This document shows positions 16,293-24,729 of a DNA stretch of 64,000 nt, in pieces; the first letter of the stretch is position 1; each line of letters starts with the position of its first letter. This DNA is from Novosphingobium sp. SG919 (GTDB taxonomy: Bacteria > Pseudomonadota > Alphaproteobacteria > Sphingomonadales > Sphingomonadaceae), in the NCBI RefSeq assembly GCF_012932495.1, contig NZ_JABCNG010000004.1:124001-188000 (forward strand), in the 5' to 3' direction. The notes under the pieces are model-generated. The model searched no databases. It had not been told where the DNA came from and saw only the letters and a program-made list of their open reading frames with translations. The position numbers and the translations under genes were made by a program.

Positions 16293-17134
16293 TTCAGATT
16301 CGCGATATCGATGAAACCCAGGCGCCGCTGCTCGATCACCTGATCGAACTGCGCACGCGCCTGTTGCGCTGCGTCTATGCGCTCGCGCTGACGTCGGCGA
16401 TCAGCTACTATTTCGTCGACGCGATCCTGGCGATCCTGGTCCACCCGCTCAGCCTCGCGTTTCCCGCCGGGCATGGCCGGCTGATCTATACCAAGCTCTA
16501 TTCGGCGTTCTTCGTGAACCTGAAAGTGGCGCTGTTTTCCGGCTTCCTGCTCAGCTTTCCGGTGATCGCCAACCAACTTTGGGCCTTTGTCGCGCCGGGG
16601 CTCTATGCGCGGGAAAAGCGGGCCTTCCTGCCTTTCCTGATCGCCACGCCGATCCTGTTCGGCATGGGCGCCAGCCTGGCTTACTTCGTGGTGATGCCCA
16701 CCGCGTTCAAATGGTTCGTGGGTTTCCAGGGCAACAAGGGTGGCCTGCAATTGGAAGCCTTGCCGGGGATCGAGGAATACCTGGCGCTGGTGATGCAGTT
16801 CATCCTGGCGTTCGGCGTCTCGTTCCTGCTGCCGGTGCTGCTCATGCTGCTCAACCGCGCAGGGATCGTCAGCCGCGATGCGCTGGTCAAAGCGCGGCGC
16901 TATGTGATCGTGGGCATTGTGGCGCTTGCCGCGCTGATTACCCCGCCCGACGTGGTGTCGCAGCTGATGCTGGCGATTCCGCTGCTGATCCTGTTCGAAG
17001 GCACGCTGATCGTGATGCGCTTCGTCGAAAAGGCCGATGCCGAGGAAAAGGCGCGGGCCGAAGCAGAAGAAGCCGCCGCCGCTGCGGCTGCTGCCGCGCA
17101 GCCGGTGGGCGAACCCACGCAACTGCTGCCTTGA
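16289..17134 (+). CDS. tatC: Sec-independent translocase TatC
   Basis: TatC is the six-helix membrane core that recognises twin-arginine signal peptides. The 281-residue product begins at a GTG codon overlapping the tatB stop. It carries the family's N-terminal LLDHLIELRTRLLR segment, the FWAFVAPGLY-like loop (here LWAFVAPGLYAREKRAF) and multiple hydrophobic helices. It ends in an Ala/Glu-rich cytoplasmic tail, EEKARAEAEEAAAAAAAAA, longer than in the E. coli protein. A strong hairpin at 17144-17169 ends the tat operon. Confidence 0.96.
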   Translation: MIQIRDIDETQAPLLDHLIELRTRLLRCVYALALTSAISYYFVDAILAILVHPLSLAFPAGHGRLIYTKLYSAFFVNLKVALFSGFLLSFPVIANQLWAFVAPGLYAREKRAFLPFLIATPILFGMGASLAYFVVMPTAFKWFVGFQGNKGGLQLEALPGIEEYLALVMQFILAFGVSFLLPVLLMLLNRAGIVSRDALVKARRYVIVGIVALAALITPPDVVSQLMLAIPLLILFEGTLIVMRFVEKADAEEKARAEAEEAAAAAAAAAQPVGEPTQLLP

Positions 17135-17143
17135 TCCAATTGG

Positions 17144-17169
17144 GGTGGGGGCCATTGCTGGCCCCCACC
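17144..17169 (+). terminator. Hairpin after tatC
   Basis: GGTGGGGGCCA and TGGCCCCCACC form a perfect 11-bp stem with a TTGC loop, ten bases after the tatC stop. Only a short T-rich stretch follows, so it may work with Rho. The remaining 170 bases to the amidohydrolase stop hold no gene that I can support; a 15-codon reading frame at 17194-17241 is noted separately. Confidence 0.65.
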
Positions 17170-17341
17170 GTATCTTGCACTTCGAGGGAGTTTCATGCGC
17201 GGAGGGATTTTTTCCGCTGCCCGCATGGCCGTGCCCAGATGAGAAAGCGGTGCGAGGGGACAACACCGTCTGGGCCTGGCAACGCAGCGCCGGGATGAGG
17301 GGGGAACCCAGCGCCTTCCGCGTCGGGCGATGTAACGACCC

Positions 17342-19084
17342 TCAGCCCTTTTTGTTTCCATCCTTGTCGGCCGGGGCGTTTTCCGAGTTTGCCGGCCAGA
17401 CCTTGCCCCCGCCCACCCAGGTTTCGCGCACTTTGGTGCGGCGGATCGCATCGGGCGTGGCGGTCAGCGGATCGGTATCGACCAAGATGAAATCGGCGCG
17501 CAGGCCAGGGGCCAACCGGCCGAAACGGCCTTCGGCAAAGCCGGCATAGGCGCCGCCCGTGGTATAGGCCGCCAGGGCCTGGGCCGGGGTGACCACTTCC
17601 TGTGGCTGCCATCCGCCCGCTGGCTGGCCATCAGGGCCCTGGCGGCTGATCGCGGCGGCAAGGCCGGCAAAGGGATCGGGCAACTCCACCGGCGCGTCAG
17701 ACCCGAACGCCAGCTTGCCGCCGGCCTTGGCAATGGATTGCCAGGCATAGGCGCCGGCCAGCCGCTGCGGGCCCAGCCGCGCCTCGGCCATCAGGCGATC
17801 GGATGTTTCGTGCACCGGTTGCATCGAGGCGATCACCCCGTTGCGGCCAAAGCGCGCGATATCGACCGGATCGACGATCTGGGCATGTTCCACCCGCCAG
17901 CGCCGATCGCCCTTGTAGGTGGCGGAAAGGTCCTCGATCGAAGCGAGCACGGCGGCATTGGCCGCGTCACCAATGGCGTGGACCGCAACCTGGAACCCGT
18001 CCATCGCCGCCCGGCTCATCAGGTTGCCCAACTGGGTGTCATTCATCCGGGGCAGGCCGCGCGTGCCCGGCGCATCGGCATAAGGTGCCTTGAGCCAGGC
18101 CCCGCGCGAACCCAGCGCGCCGTCCATGAACAGCTTGACCCCGCCCAGGCGCAAGCGATCGGCGTAAAGCCAGGGCGTGGGTTCGCCCCCGGCGATCAGC
18201 GCCATCTGATCGGTGCCCATGGCATAGGCCATGATCCGCACATAGAGCTGGTTCTTGTCACCCGCCCGGCGGAAGGCCTGCCAATCCTCGATGCTCGTGC
18301 CCATGTCGGCCACCGCGGTCACGCCGCGCTGGAACAGCAGCGATTGCGCCTTGGCCAGCGCGGCATCGCGATCGGCCGCGCGGGGAGCGGGCAGGCGCGG
18401 GGTGAGCAGGCCCATGGCCGCGTCGACCAACACGCCGGCGGGCGTGCCATCCGGGCGCCGGTCGATCGCGCCGCCATCGGGCGCCTTGCTGGCGGCGGTG
18501 ATCCCGGCGGCCTTGAGCGCGGCGCTGTTGGCCCAACCTGCATGGCCATCCACGCGTTCGAGCCACACCGGCCGATCCCCCACCACCGAATCGAGTTCAG
18601 CTGCGGTGGGATAGCGGCTCTGGCCCGCGCCATCCTTGAGGCCCCATTGCTCCTGGTTCCAGCCGCGGCCGGTGATCCAGGTGCGATCGGGGTGCGCGGC
18701 GGCATAGGCCCGGATCGCGTCGAGCGCCTCTGCCAGCGAATGCGTCTCCGACAGGTCCAGGGTGAGCGCGGCCAGCCCGATGTCCATGATATGGACGTGG
18801 GCGTCGATCAGGCCGGGCAGGATCACCTGGCCCTGGCCATCGACGTGATAGCCAAAGCCCTTCTTGGGCAGTTTGTCACCGGGGTGGAAAACCTGGCGGA
18901 TCGTGCCTGAACGGTCGAACAGCAGGCCGATGACCTGCTCCACCTGGCCATCGGCGCCGATGGTTTCGCCGTGGACATTGTCCACCAGCGTATCCGTGGA
19001 TGGGGCCTGGGCAGCCTGTGCCAGGCCGGGCAGGGCACAACTGGCCAGAAGCGCGGCGAGTGCCGCCAGCGAGGCGCGGCTCAT
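17342..19084 (-). CDS. Amidohydrolase family 3 metal-dependent hydrolase, probable lipoprotein
   Basis: The 580-residue product belongs to the YtcJ-like amidohydrolase 3 family. Its metal-site motif DAHVHIMD (His96 and His98) follows the family's LPGLI strand; further metal-site residues are expected in the VAVHAIGDAANAAV and FGSDAPVELPDPF segments. The N-terminus is a signal sequence with a lipobox-like LASC, suggesting lipidation at Cys16; if not lipidated it could be cut at LAQA. The substrate is unknown; relatives act on formamides, cyclic ureas or N-acyl compounds. Its ATG overlaps the stop of the upstream dehydrogenase gene by four bases, so the two are one transcript. Confidence 0.88.
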   Translation of the reverse strand: MSRASLAALAALLASCALPGLAQAAQAPSTDTLVDNVHGETIGADGQVEQVIGLLFDRSGTIRQVFHPGDKLPKKGFGYHVDGQGQVILPGLIDAHVHIMDIGLAALTLDLSETHSLAEALDAIRAYAAAHPDRTWITGRGWNQEQWGLKDGAGQSRYPTAAELDSVVGDRPVWLERVDGHAGWANSAALKAAGITAASKAPDGGAIDRRPDGTPAGVLVDAAMGLLTPRLPAPRAADRDAALAKAQSLLFQRGVTAVADMGTSIEDWQAFRRAGDKNQLYVRIMAYAMGTDQMALIAGGEPTPWLYADRLRLGGVKLFMDGALGSRGAWLKAPYADAPGTRGLPRMNDTQLGNLMSRAAMDGFQVAVHAIGDAANAAVLASIEDLSATYKGDRRWRVEHAQIVDPVDIARFGRNGVIASMQPVHETSDRLMAEARLGPQRLAGAYAWQSIAKAGGKLAFGSDAPVELPDPFAGLAAAISRQGPDGQPAGGWQPQEVVTPAQALAAYTTGGAYAGFAEGRFGRLAPGLRADFILVDTDPLTATPDAIRRTKVRETWVGGGKVWPANSENAPADKDGNKKG

Positions 19085-19983
19085 GCCGGTTTCTGCCCAC
19101 GCAGCGGCAGGCGGCGGATCAGTGCGCTGGTATCCTGGCGCCCGCCGCCCAAGGCCTGCACATCGGCATAGAACTGGTCGATCAACGCCGTGGTAGGCAC
19201 GCTGGCGCCCAGGCCGCGCGCTTCCTCGATGGCCAGGCCCAGGTCCTTGCGCATCCAGTCCACGGCAAAGCCGAAGTCGAACGAATCGTCGGCCATGGTG
19301 TCCCAGCGGTTGTCCATCTGCCAGGATTGCGCCGCGCCGCCCGAAATCGCCTCGAACACCTTGTCAAGGTCGAGATGCGCGGCCTGGGCAAAGCGCATAG
19401 CTTCGGAAAGGCCGGCGATCGTCGCCGCCAGGCACATCTGGTTGACCATCTTGGTGGTCTGCCCCGCGCCCGATTTGCCCACGTGGACCACGCGCTTGGC
19501 ATAGGCGGAAAGGATCGGGCGGGCCGCGGCGATCGCCTTGTCGCTGCCGCCGCACATGATCGACAGCGTGCCGTTTTCCGCGCCCGATTGCCCGCCGGTG
19601 ACGGGCGCGTCGACGCACAGGAGTTCCTTGTCACGTCCCTCAACGGCAATCTGCCGGGCAATGCGGGCCGAAACCGTGGTGTGGTCGATCAGCACGGCGC
19701 CGGGCTTGAGCGTGGCGAACGCGCCCTGCGGGCTCAGGACCACGTCGGCCAGGTCATCGTCGTTGCCCACGCAGGTGATCACCGCGTCCACGCCTTCGGC
19801 GGCCTCGGCCGGGCTGTTGGCCACGCGCGCGGCCAGGCCGGGATTGGCGGCCAGCCAGGCTTCGCGCCGGGCGTCGCTGCGGTTGAATACGGTCAGGCGG
19901 TGGCCGGCCTGGCCCAGGTGCCGGGCAATCGGCCCACCCATGGTGCCAAGGCCGATGCAGGCGATGGAAAGTGATTGCGTCAT
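19081..19983 (-). CDS. NAD(P)-dependent beta-hydroxyacid dehydrogenase (3-hydroxyisobutyrate dehydrogenase family)
   Basis: This 300-residue enzyme has an N-terminal Rossmann fold with IGLGTMGGPIARHL, then the family's substrate loop DAPVTGGQSGAENGTL and the catalytic Lys in GAGQTTKMVNQM. It probably oxidises a 3-hydroxy acid (3-hydroxyisobutyrate, tartronate semialdehyde or similar) in the cytoplasm; the sequence alone does not decide which. I start at the ATG at 19983 (MTQSLSIACIG); residues further upstream are not family-like. The gene is first in a two-gene operon with the amidohydrolase and divergent from ilvA. Confidence 0.9.
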   Translation of the reverse strand: MTQSLSIACIGLGTMGGPIARHLGQAGHRLTVFNRSDARREAWLAANPGLAARVANSPAEAAEGVDAVITCVGNDDDLADVVLSPQGAFATLKPGAVLIDHTTVSARIARQIAVEGRDKELLCVDAPVTGGQSGAENGTLSIMCGGSDKAIAAARPILSAYAKRVVHVGKSGAGQTTKMVNQMCLAATIAGLSEAMRFAQAAHLDLDKVFEAISGGAAQSWQMDNRWDTMADDSFDFGFAVDWMRKDLGLAIEEARGLGASVPTTALIDQFYADVQALGGGRQDTSALIRRLPLRGQKPA

Positions 19984-20093
19984 GGCCCATGTGTTTAGCC
20001 GGTTTGCGCAGGCGCGCCAGCCCTCCCTTGGGGCTCGTCCCGGCACGCGGAAACGGTTTCTTTGCGCAGCCCTTTGTATTAGGGGCAGCATCC

Positions 20094-21347
20094 ATGGAAA
20101 ACCTTGTCCACAAGCTCGCCCAGCAGCCGGCGCATGCCCAGCTGTCCCTTGCCGACGTGCACGCGGCGGCCGGGCGAATTATGGGCAAGGTGGTGCGCAC
20201 CCCCACGCTGCATAGCCAGACGCTCAGCCGGATCACCGGCGCCGAGATCTACCTCAAGTTCGAAAACCTGCAATTCACCGCCGCCTACAAGGAACGCGGC
20301 GCGCTCAATGCCCTTCTCCTCCTGTCCGAAGAACAGCGCGCGCGCGGCGTGATCGCGGCGTCGGCCGGCAACCATGCCCAGGGCCTGTCGTATCACGGCA
20401 CGCGGCTGGGCGTGCCGGTCACGATCGTCATGCCCCGCACGACGCCGGCGGTGAAGATCATGCAGACCGAAAGCGTCGGCGGCAATGTCGTGCTCGAAGG
20501 GGAAACCTTCGACGATGCCTATGCCCATGCCCGCCTGCTCGAGGTGGAGCGCGGGCTGACCTTCGTGCACCCATTCGACGATCCCGCCGTTGCGGCCGGG
20601 CAGGGCACGGTGGCGCTGGAAATGCTGACCGACGTGCCCGAGATCGACATGCTGGCCGTGCCGATCGGCGGGGGCGGGCTGTTGACCGGCATGGGCACGG
20701 CCGCGCGCGCGATGAAGCCGGGCATTGGCTTGGTGGGCGTGCAGGCGGCGCTGTTCCCGTCGATGTACGACAAGCTCAAGCACCAGACGCTGCCCTGCGG
20801 CGGGGATACCCTGGCCGAAGGCATCGCCGTCAAGGAACCGGGCAAGTTCACCTCGGCGGTGCTCGAAACCCTGCTCGACGATATCGTGCTGGTCGATGAA
20901 GCCGCGCTCGAATCGGCGGTGGCCCTGCTGCTGCAGATCGAAAAGACCGTGGTCGAAGGCGCCGGCGCGGCCGGGCTTGCCGCCGTGATCGCCAACCGGC
21001 GCATGTTCGAAGGGCGCAAGGTGGGCATCGTGCTGACCGGCGGCAACATCGACACGCGCCTGCTTGCCAACGTGCTGCTGCGCGATCTGGCCCGTTCGGG
21101 CCGGCTGGGCCGGCTGCGCATCGTGCTGCAGGATCGCCCTGGTGCGCTCTACAGCGTGGTGGAAGAGTTCAACCGCCACCAGGTCAACATCCTGGAAGTG
21201 TGGCACCAGCGCATCTTTACCTCGCTGCCGGCCAAGGGGCTGACGGCCGAGATCGAATGCGAGGCGCGCAACCGTGAGCAGATCGACCTGCTGGTGCGTT
21301 CGCTGCGCGACCGCGGCTATGACGTGACCCAGGTGGAACTGGCCTAA
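20094..21347 (+). CDS. ilvA: Threonine ammonia-lyase (PLP-dependent) with C-terminal ACT domain
   Basis: The enzyme deaminates threonine to 2-oxobutyrate, the entry to isoleucine. The 417-residue product has the PLP lysine in TAAYKERGALNA, the phosphate-binding glycine loop IGGGGLLTGMG and, from about residue 340, an ACT domain (LRIVLQDRPGALYSVVEEFN) for allosteric control. This single-ACT form of about 400 residues is the TIGR01127-like type rather than the two-ACT biosynthetic IlvA of E. coli, so it may be catabolic or dual-purpose. The ATG at 20094 follows AGGGGCAG. Its stop is followed by the hairpin at 21354-21375. Confidence 0.93.
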   Translation: MENLVHKLAQQPAHAQLSLADVHAAAGRIMGKVVRTPTLHSQTLSRITGAEIYLKFENLQFTAAYKERGALNALLLLSEEQRARGVIAASAGNHAQGLSYHGTRLGVPVTIVMPRTTPAVKIMQTESVGGNVVLEGETFDDAYAHARLLEVERGLTFVHPFDDPAVAAGQGTVALEMLTDVPEIDMLAVPIGGGGLLTGMGTAARAMKPGIGLVGVQAALFPSMYDKLKHQTLPCGGDTLAEGIAVKEPGKFTSAVLETLLDDIVLVDEAALESAVALLLQIEKTVVEGAGAAGLAAVIANRRMFEGRKVGIVLTGGNIDTRLLANVLLRDLARSGRLGRLRIVLQDRPGALYSVVEEFNRHQVNILEVWHQRIFTSLPAKGLTAEIECEARNREQIDLLVRSLRDRGYDVTQVELA

Positions 21348-21353
21348 CGCACC

Positions 21354-21423
21354 GCCGGCCTCACCCGCGGCCGGCTTGAATCCGTTAACCCGTGCCGGGC
21401 AGGCTGTCCTGCCTTGGCACGGG
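21354..21423 (+). terminator. Two hairpins after ilvA
   Basis: GCCGGCC (21354-21360) pairs with GGCCGGC (21369-21375). Next, CCCGTGCC (21389-21396) pairs with GGCACGGG (21416-21423) around an inner GCAGG/CCTGC stem. Neither has a T tract, but both lie directly after the ilvA stop. The remaining bases to 21587 hold no separate gene that I can support. Confidence 0.45.
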
Positions 21424-21587
21424 ATCGGACGGCCCCGTGAAAATCAGCACCGAAATGACGGCGCAGGCTTGTCGGTCAATCGGCTTTCGTGGTTAACACG
21501 CTTTAACCCAGGGCCATGCCGGGGCACGGCTATGGGCAAGACGCGCGCCGGATGGTCCGGCTTCGCGACAAGGAACTGCTCTTCGCC

Positions 21588-22445
21588 GTGACAGCGCCTG
21601 TCCGCTTCCCTCGCTTCTTCGTCACCAGCCCGGCCCCGTGCCCCTATCTGCCCGGCCGGCAGGAACGCAAGGTCTTCACCGAGTTGAAGGGGCCTGGCGC
21701 CGAGGAGCTGAACGATGCGCTGAGCCGCATCGGTTTCCGGCGCAGCCAGACGGTGGCCTATCGGCCATCGTGCGTCGATTGCACGGCCTGTGTGTCGGTG
21801 CGGGTGGTGGCGGGGGCCTTTCGCCCATCGGCCACACAACGGCGCGATCTGCGCCGCAATGGCGATCTTGTGGTGACAGCGTGTAAACCGTGGTCCACTG
21901 CGGAACAATTCGATCTGCTTCGGCGTTATCTCGCTGCCCGGCATCCGGGCGGCGGCATGGCCACCATGGACGAGATGGATTTCGCGGACATGGTGGAACA
22001 TACGTCGGTGAAAAGTTATGTGATCGAATACAGGGAGCCCACTGCCGATGGCAGCCCGGGCAAACTGGTGGGGGCCTGCCTGACCGATCAGCAGGGTGAT
22101 GGGCTCTCGATGGTCTACAGTTTTTACGATCCACATCACGAAACGCGCGGCGGGCTTGGAAACTTCATCATTCTCGATCACATCCTCCACGCACAGAGGA
22201 TCGGCCTGCCCTATGTCTACCTCGGCTATTGGGTCGAGGGATCGGCACGGATGCAGTACAAGATCCGCTATCGCCCGATGGAGCGTCTTGGCCGCGATGG
22301 CTGGTGTGCATTCGAGCCTGAGGCGCAAGCCCAGGCCATCGATCGCCTGGGGCAAACCGATGGTGCCGATGGCCTGCCGACCAAGCCCGAGCTTTCTGCC
22401 CAGCCTGTCAGCGCCAGCGTGGCGCAAGGGTTTCCTCCACTCTGA
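21588..22445 (+). CDS. bpt: Aspartate/glutamate leucyltransferase or arginyltransferase (Bpt/Ate1 family)
   Basis: The protein transfers leucine or arginine from aminoacyl-tRNA to N-terminal acidic residues, creating an N-degron for ClpAP. The family signatures are present: PCPYLPGRQERKVFTEL near the N-terminus, the cysteine pair in RPSCVDCTACVSVRV, SFYDPHHETRGGLG, and YVYLGYWVEGSARMQYKIRY. The start is uncertain. The GTG at 21588 gives 285 residues and begins right at the conserved region (TAPVRFPRFFVTSPAPCPY); an ATG at 21516 would add 24 residues with no family match. The C-terminal 40 residues are a divergent tail that overlaps the start region of tamA. Confidence 0.9.
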   Translation: MTAPVRFPRFFVTSPAPCPYLPGRQERKVFTELKGPGAEELNDALSRIGFRRSQTVAYRPSCVDCTACVSVRVVAGAFRPSATQRRDLRRNGDLVVTACKPWSTAEQFDLLRRYLAARHPGGGMATMDEMDFADMVEHTSVKSYVIEYREPTADGSPGKLVGACLTDQQGDGLSMVYSFYDPHHETRGGLGNFIILDHILHAQRIGLPYVYLGYWVEGSARMQYKIRYRPMERLGRDGWCAFEPEAQAQAIDRLGQTDGADGLPTKPELSAQPVSASVAQGFPPL

Positions 22446-24729
22446 CGTCTTCGGGCCATCCAACCTGGCGCGCGCGCTTGCCGCGCTGGGGGTGGGTCTG
22501 GGGGCCGTTCTCGGGCCGCTGCCCGCACTGGGCCAGTCGCGCGATGCCGATCCCGCGCTTGAAGCGCTGATCCCCGATTCCGCGATCGACAACCCGCAGG
22601 CCTGGGCACGCGACACCGATGCCGCCCGCGCGACGGTGCCCGATGTTTCCACCCTGATCAGCCCCGATCCGCTGCCGGCGCTGCCCGCCATGCCGGGCAT
22701 CACGCTCGATTGGCCTGACCAGGCCGATCTGCCCGCAATCGAGCCGCTCACGCCCGATCCCGATATCGCCGATGCCCAGCAGCAGGCCAAGGCCGCAGGG
22801 GCCGCGCTGGAAACCGATGATTCGGCCCAAGGCGTGCGGATTGCCAATGCCGCCCTGGTGCGCGTGGCAGACCAGGTCGTGCTCGCGTTTCCCACCGACA
22901 CGCAAATTCCCGATCGCGATGCCATCGTCGCGCGGTTCAAGGGCCTTTCGGCGCTGGCCACGCTCAAGGACGATGAAGACAACCTGGCGCAGTTGACCCG
23001 TCGCGCCAAGAGCGATGCCGAACTGCTGCAGCAGGTGCTGCGCGTCTATGGCTATTACGATCCGGGTGTGACGCAGACGATCGAGCGGCCCGCTACGCCC
23101 GGAACCACGACTCCGGCGGCCACCGCCCCGGAAACGGCGAGCAGCAGTGCCGCGACCGGCGCAGCAGCGCCGGCCAAGGCCGAAACCGCCGAGGAGGCCC
23201 GCGCCCGGCGTCAGGCAAATCTCGCCAAGTCGGTGGTCCGCTTCGACATTCAGCCTGGGCCGCAATATCGCTTTGCCCATATCGCGCTGGGCGATGTTAT
23301 GGCCGCAAGCGACAGCGCCAATCTGCGCGCCGCGTTCCACCTCAACATCGGCGATCCGATCAACAGCGACAAGATCCTCACCGAAAAGGACAGCCTCAAC
23401 AAGGAACTGGGTGAGCGCGGCTATGCCTTTGCCAGCGTGGGCGAACCCGATCTGGTGATCGACCACGAACCGCGGACCGGAGACCTCACGGTGCCGGTGA
23501 CCACCGGCGGCAAGTACCGCTTCGGCCACGTCAACAGCAACCTGCCGGCCTACCTGAGTTCCCGCCACCTGGAGCGGATTGCCCGCTTCCGCCCCGGCGA
23601 CATGTACCAGCGCAGCGACATGGACGACCTGCGCGAGGGCATTCTGGCCACCAGCCTGGTGTCCACCGCAACGGTCAAGGCCCGCGAAGTCACGCCGCCC
23701 GCCAATGGGCAGCCCGGCGTGGTGGACGTGGACGTGGATCTGACCAAGGCGCCGCAGCGCACGCTGGCGGGCCTGATCGGGTATTCCAGCGGCGAAGGCG
23801 CGCGGTTGGAAGGCAGCTGGGAACACCGCAACTTCTTCCCGCCCGAAGGGATGATCAAGTTCCGCGGCGTGCTCGGCACGCAAGAGCAGCTGGCCGGTTT
23901 CACCTTCCGCCGCAACAATTTCCACGAGCGGGACCAGGTTCTTACCGCCGATCTCTATGCCCAGACCATCCAGGTTCGCGCCTATGACGCCAACACCATT
24001 TCGGCGACGGCAAGCCTGGAAAAGCAATCCACGCTGATCTTCCAGAAGCCGTGGACCTATTCGTTCGGCATCCAGTTGATCGGGACGCAGGAAACCACCA
24101 GCACCACCCCGCGCACCACGTATTTCATCGCCGCCCTGCCGCTGCGCGGGGCCTATGATGCCAGCGACAGCCTGCTCGATCCCACCCGGGGTTGGCGCCT
24201 TTCGCTGCGCGTCTCGCCCGAGCTGTCCACCACCGACGGCACCAAGTCGAGCTATGTGAAGACGCAAGTGGATGCCAGCATCTATCAGCGCATCAGCAGC
24301 AGCGTGGTCCTGGCCGCGCGCACGCGACTGGGGGCGATTGCCGGCACCACGCTCGACAATATCGCGCCGTCGCGGCGGTTCTATGCCGGTGGCGGCGCAT
24401 CGGTGCGTGGCTATGCCTATCAGCGGGTGGGACCGCTCGATTCCGCCGGGGAGCCGACCGGTGGCCGCTCGTTGAGCGAATTCTCGCTGGAAGCGCGCGT
24501 GAAGACGGGTCTGTTTGGCGGCGCGGTGGGCCTGGTGCCCTTCGTCGATGCCGGCACCGTGGGACCAACCGCCACGCCCACGCTGTCCGGCTTGCGCCTG
24601 GGCGCGGGCCTGGGCCTGCGTTACCAGACCAACTTCGGCCCGATCCGTATCGACGTGGGCACGCCCATCAATCCGCGTCCGGGCGATAGCCGCCTGGGTG
24701 TCTATATCGCGCTGGGGCAAGCCTTCTGA
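22360..24729 (+). CDS. tamA: Outer-membrane assembly factor TamA (BamA/TamA superfamily)
   Basis: TamA is the outer-membrane 16-strand barrel of the translocation and assembly module and works with TamB. From the chosen ATG at 22360 (GGGG seven bases before it) the protein has 789 residues. A signal sequence lies at about 40-58 (GVGLGAVLGPLPALGQS), then an Asp/Pro/Ala-rich low-complexity part, POTRA domains and the surface-antigen barrel from about residue 465 (AGLIGYSSGEGARLEG). The conserved RGY of strand/loop 6 is at 683-685, and the C-terminus ends in IALGQAF with a final Phe. The true start is unclear: this one overlaps bpt by 86 bases and leaves an odd 35-residue leader before the signal. 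TGATG couples it to tamB. Confidence 0.9.
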   Translation: MVPMACRPSPSFLPSLSAPAWRKGFLHSDVFGPSNLARALAALGVGLGAVLGPLPALGQSRDADPALEALIPDSAIDNPQAWARDTDAARATVPDVSTLISPDPLPALPAMPGITLDWPDQADLPAIEPLTPDPDIADAQQQAKAAGAALETDDSAQGVRIANAALVRVADQVVLAFPTDTQIPDRDAIVARFKGLSALATLKDDEDNLAQLTRRAKSDAELLQQVLRVYGYYDPGVTQTIERPATPGTTTPAATAPETASSSAATGAAAPAKAETAEEARARRQANLAKSVVRFDIQPGPQYRFAHIALGDVMAASDSANLRAAFHLNIGDPINSDKILTEKDSLNKELGERGYAFASVGEPDLVIDHEPRTGDLTVPVTTGGKYRFGHVNSNLPAYLSSRHLERIARFRPGDMYQRSDMDDLREGILATSLVSTATVKAREVTPPANGQPGVVDVDVDLTKAPQRTLAGLIGYSSGEGARLEGSWEHRNFFPPEGMIKFRGVLGTQEQLAGFTFRRNNFHERDQVLTADLYAQTIQVRAYDANTISATASLEKQSTLIFQKPWTYSFGIQLIGTQETTSTTPRTTYFIAALPLRGAYDASDSLLDPTRGWRLSLRVSPELSTTDGTKSSYVKTQVDASIYQRISSSVVLAARTRLGAIAGTTLDNIAPSRRFYAGGGASVRGYAYQRVGPLDSAGEPTGGRSLSEFSLEARVKTGLFGGAVGLVPFVDAGTVGPTATPTLSGLRLGAGLGLRYQTNFGPIRIDVGTPINPRPGDSRLGVYIALGQAF

